Of a stretch of 32,152 bases of DNA, positions 32,121 to 32,152 are shown one piece after another; positions within the stretch are counted from its first letter, which is position 1, and the number at the start of each line of letters is the position of its first letter. The notes under the pieces were generated by a model. That model made no database searches. It was not told the DNA's origin and was given only the letters and a program-made list of their open reading frames with translations. The stretch lies in the NCBI GenBank assembly GCA_020854255.1, contig JADZFV010000275.1:1-32152 (forward strand), written 5' to 3'. This DNA is from Candidatus Melainabacteria bacterium. GTDB lineage: Bacteria; Cyanobacteriota; Vampirovibrionia; Obscuribacterales; Obscuribacteraceae. A program made the translations under genes and the position numbers.

Positions 32121-32152
32121 AAAGCTAGCCGGCTGAAATCAAGTATTGAGAA

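Overview
The window looks like ordinary chromosome of a Gram-negative-type bacterium with mid GC. It mixes housekeeping genes (trpS, argS, metK, primary sigma factor, mgtE, rpiB, pepA) with lineage-specific proteins rich in Pro, Ala and Gln. An O-antigen-ligase-like gene and a Spy/CpxP-like periplasmic protein point to an outer membrane. A DUF4388/PATAN-type protein, a Roadblock/LC7 domain and several CHCC zinc anti-sigma modules together suggest a non-photosynthetic relative of Cyanobacteria (Melainabacteria/Vampirovibrionia, perhaps Obscuribacterales). That placement is inference from gene style, not a computed phylogeny. I see no phage, IS element, CRISPR array, rRNA or tRNA.

Layout. 15-2810 (minus): a 37-aa very basic protein abutting trpS, then an O-antigen-ligase-like membrane protein. 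3285-7423 (plus): primary sigma factor, MgtE magnesium transporter, carboxyltransferase subunit of an acyl-CoA carboxylase. 7425-8306 (minus): unknown protein. 8673-14323 (plus): an ECF sigma factor followed by a 1682-aa protein with an N-terminal zinc anti-sigma module, about 1500 residues of Pro/Ala/Gln-rich disordered repeats and a C-terminal Roadblock/LC7 domain. 14326-19417 (minus): leucyl aminopeptidase, a DUF4388 multidomain protein, an exported unknown. 19690-22179 (plus): a two-LysM protein without signal peptide. 22180-23283 (minus): glycerate kinase. 23484-23990 (plus): small unknown. 24130-27910 (minus): RpiB, WYL-domain protein, ArgS, DJ-1/PfpI protein. 28352-30427 (minus): an ECF sigma factor, its membrane anti-sigma factor with three zinc modules, and a Spy-like periplasmic protein. 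30861-32120 (plus): metK.

Two regulatory systems stand out. The first is the ECF/giant anti-sigma/Roadblock pair, which could link sigma-factor control to a small-GTPase or scaffold system. The second is the ECF/triple-zinc anti-sigma/Spy-like operon. Its sigma gene is preceded by GGAAC-N17-CGTC, a classic ECF-type promoter, and an identical GGAAC-N17-CGTC lies on the opposite strand pointing at metK. SAM synthesis may therefore belong to this envelope-stress-like regulon. Three convergent gene pairs end within 0-2 nt of each other, so the chromosome is very compact at 3' ends.
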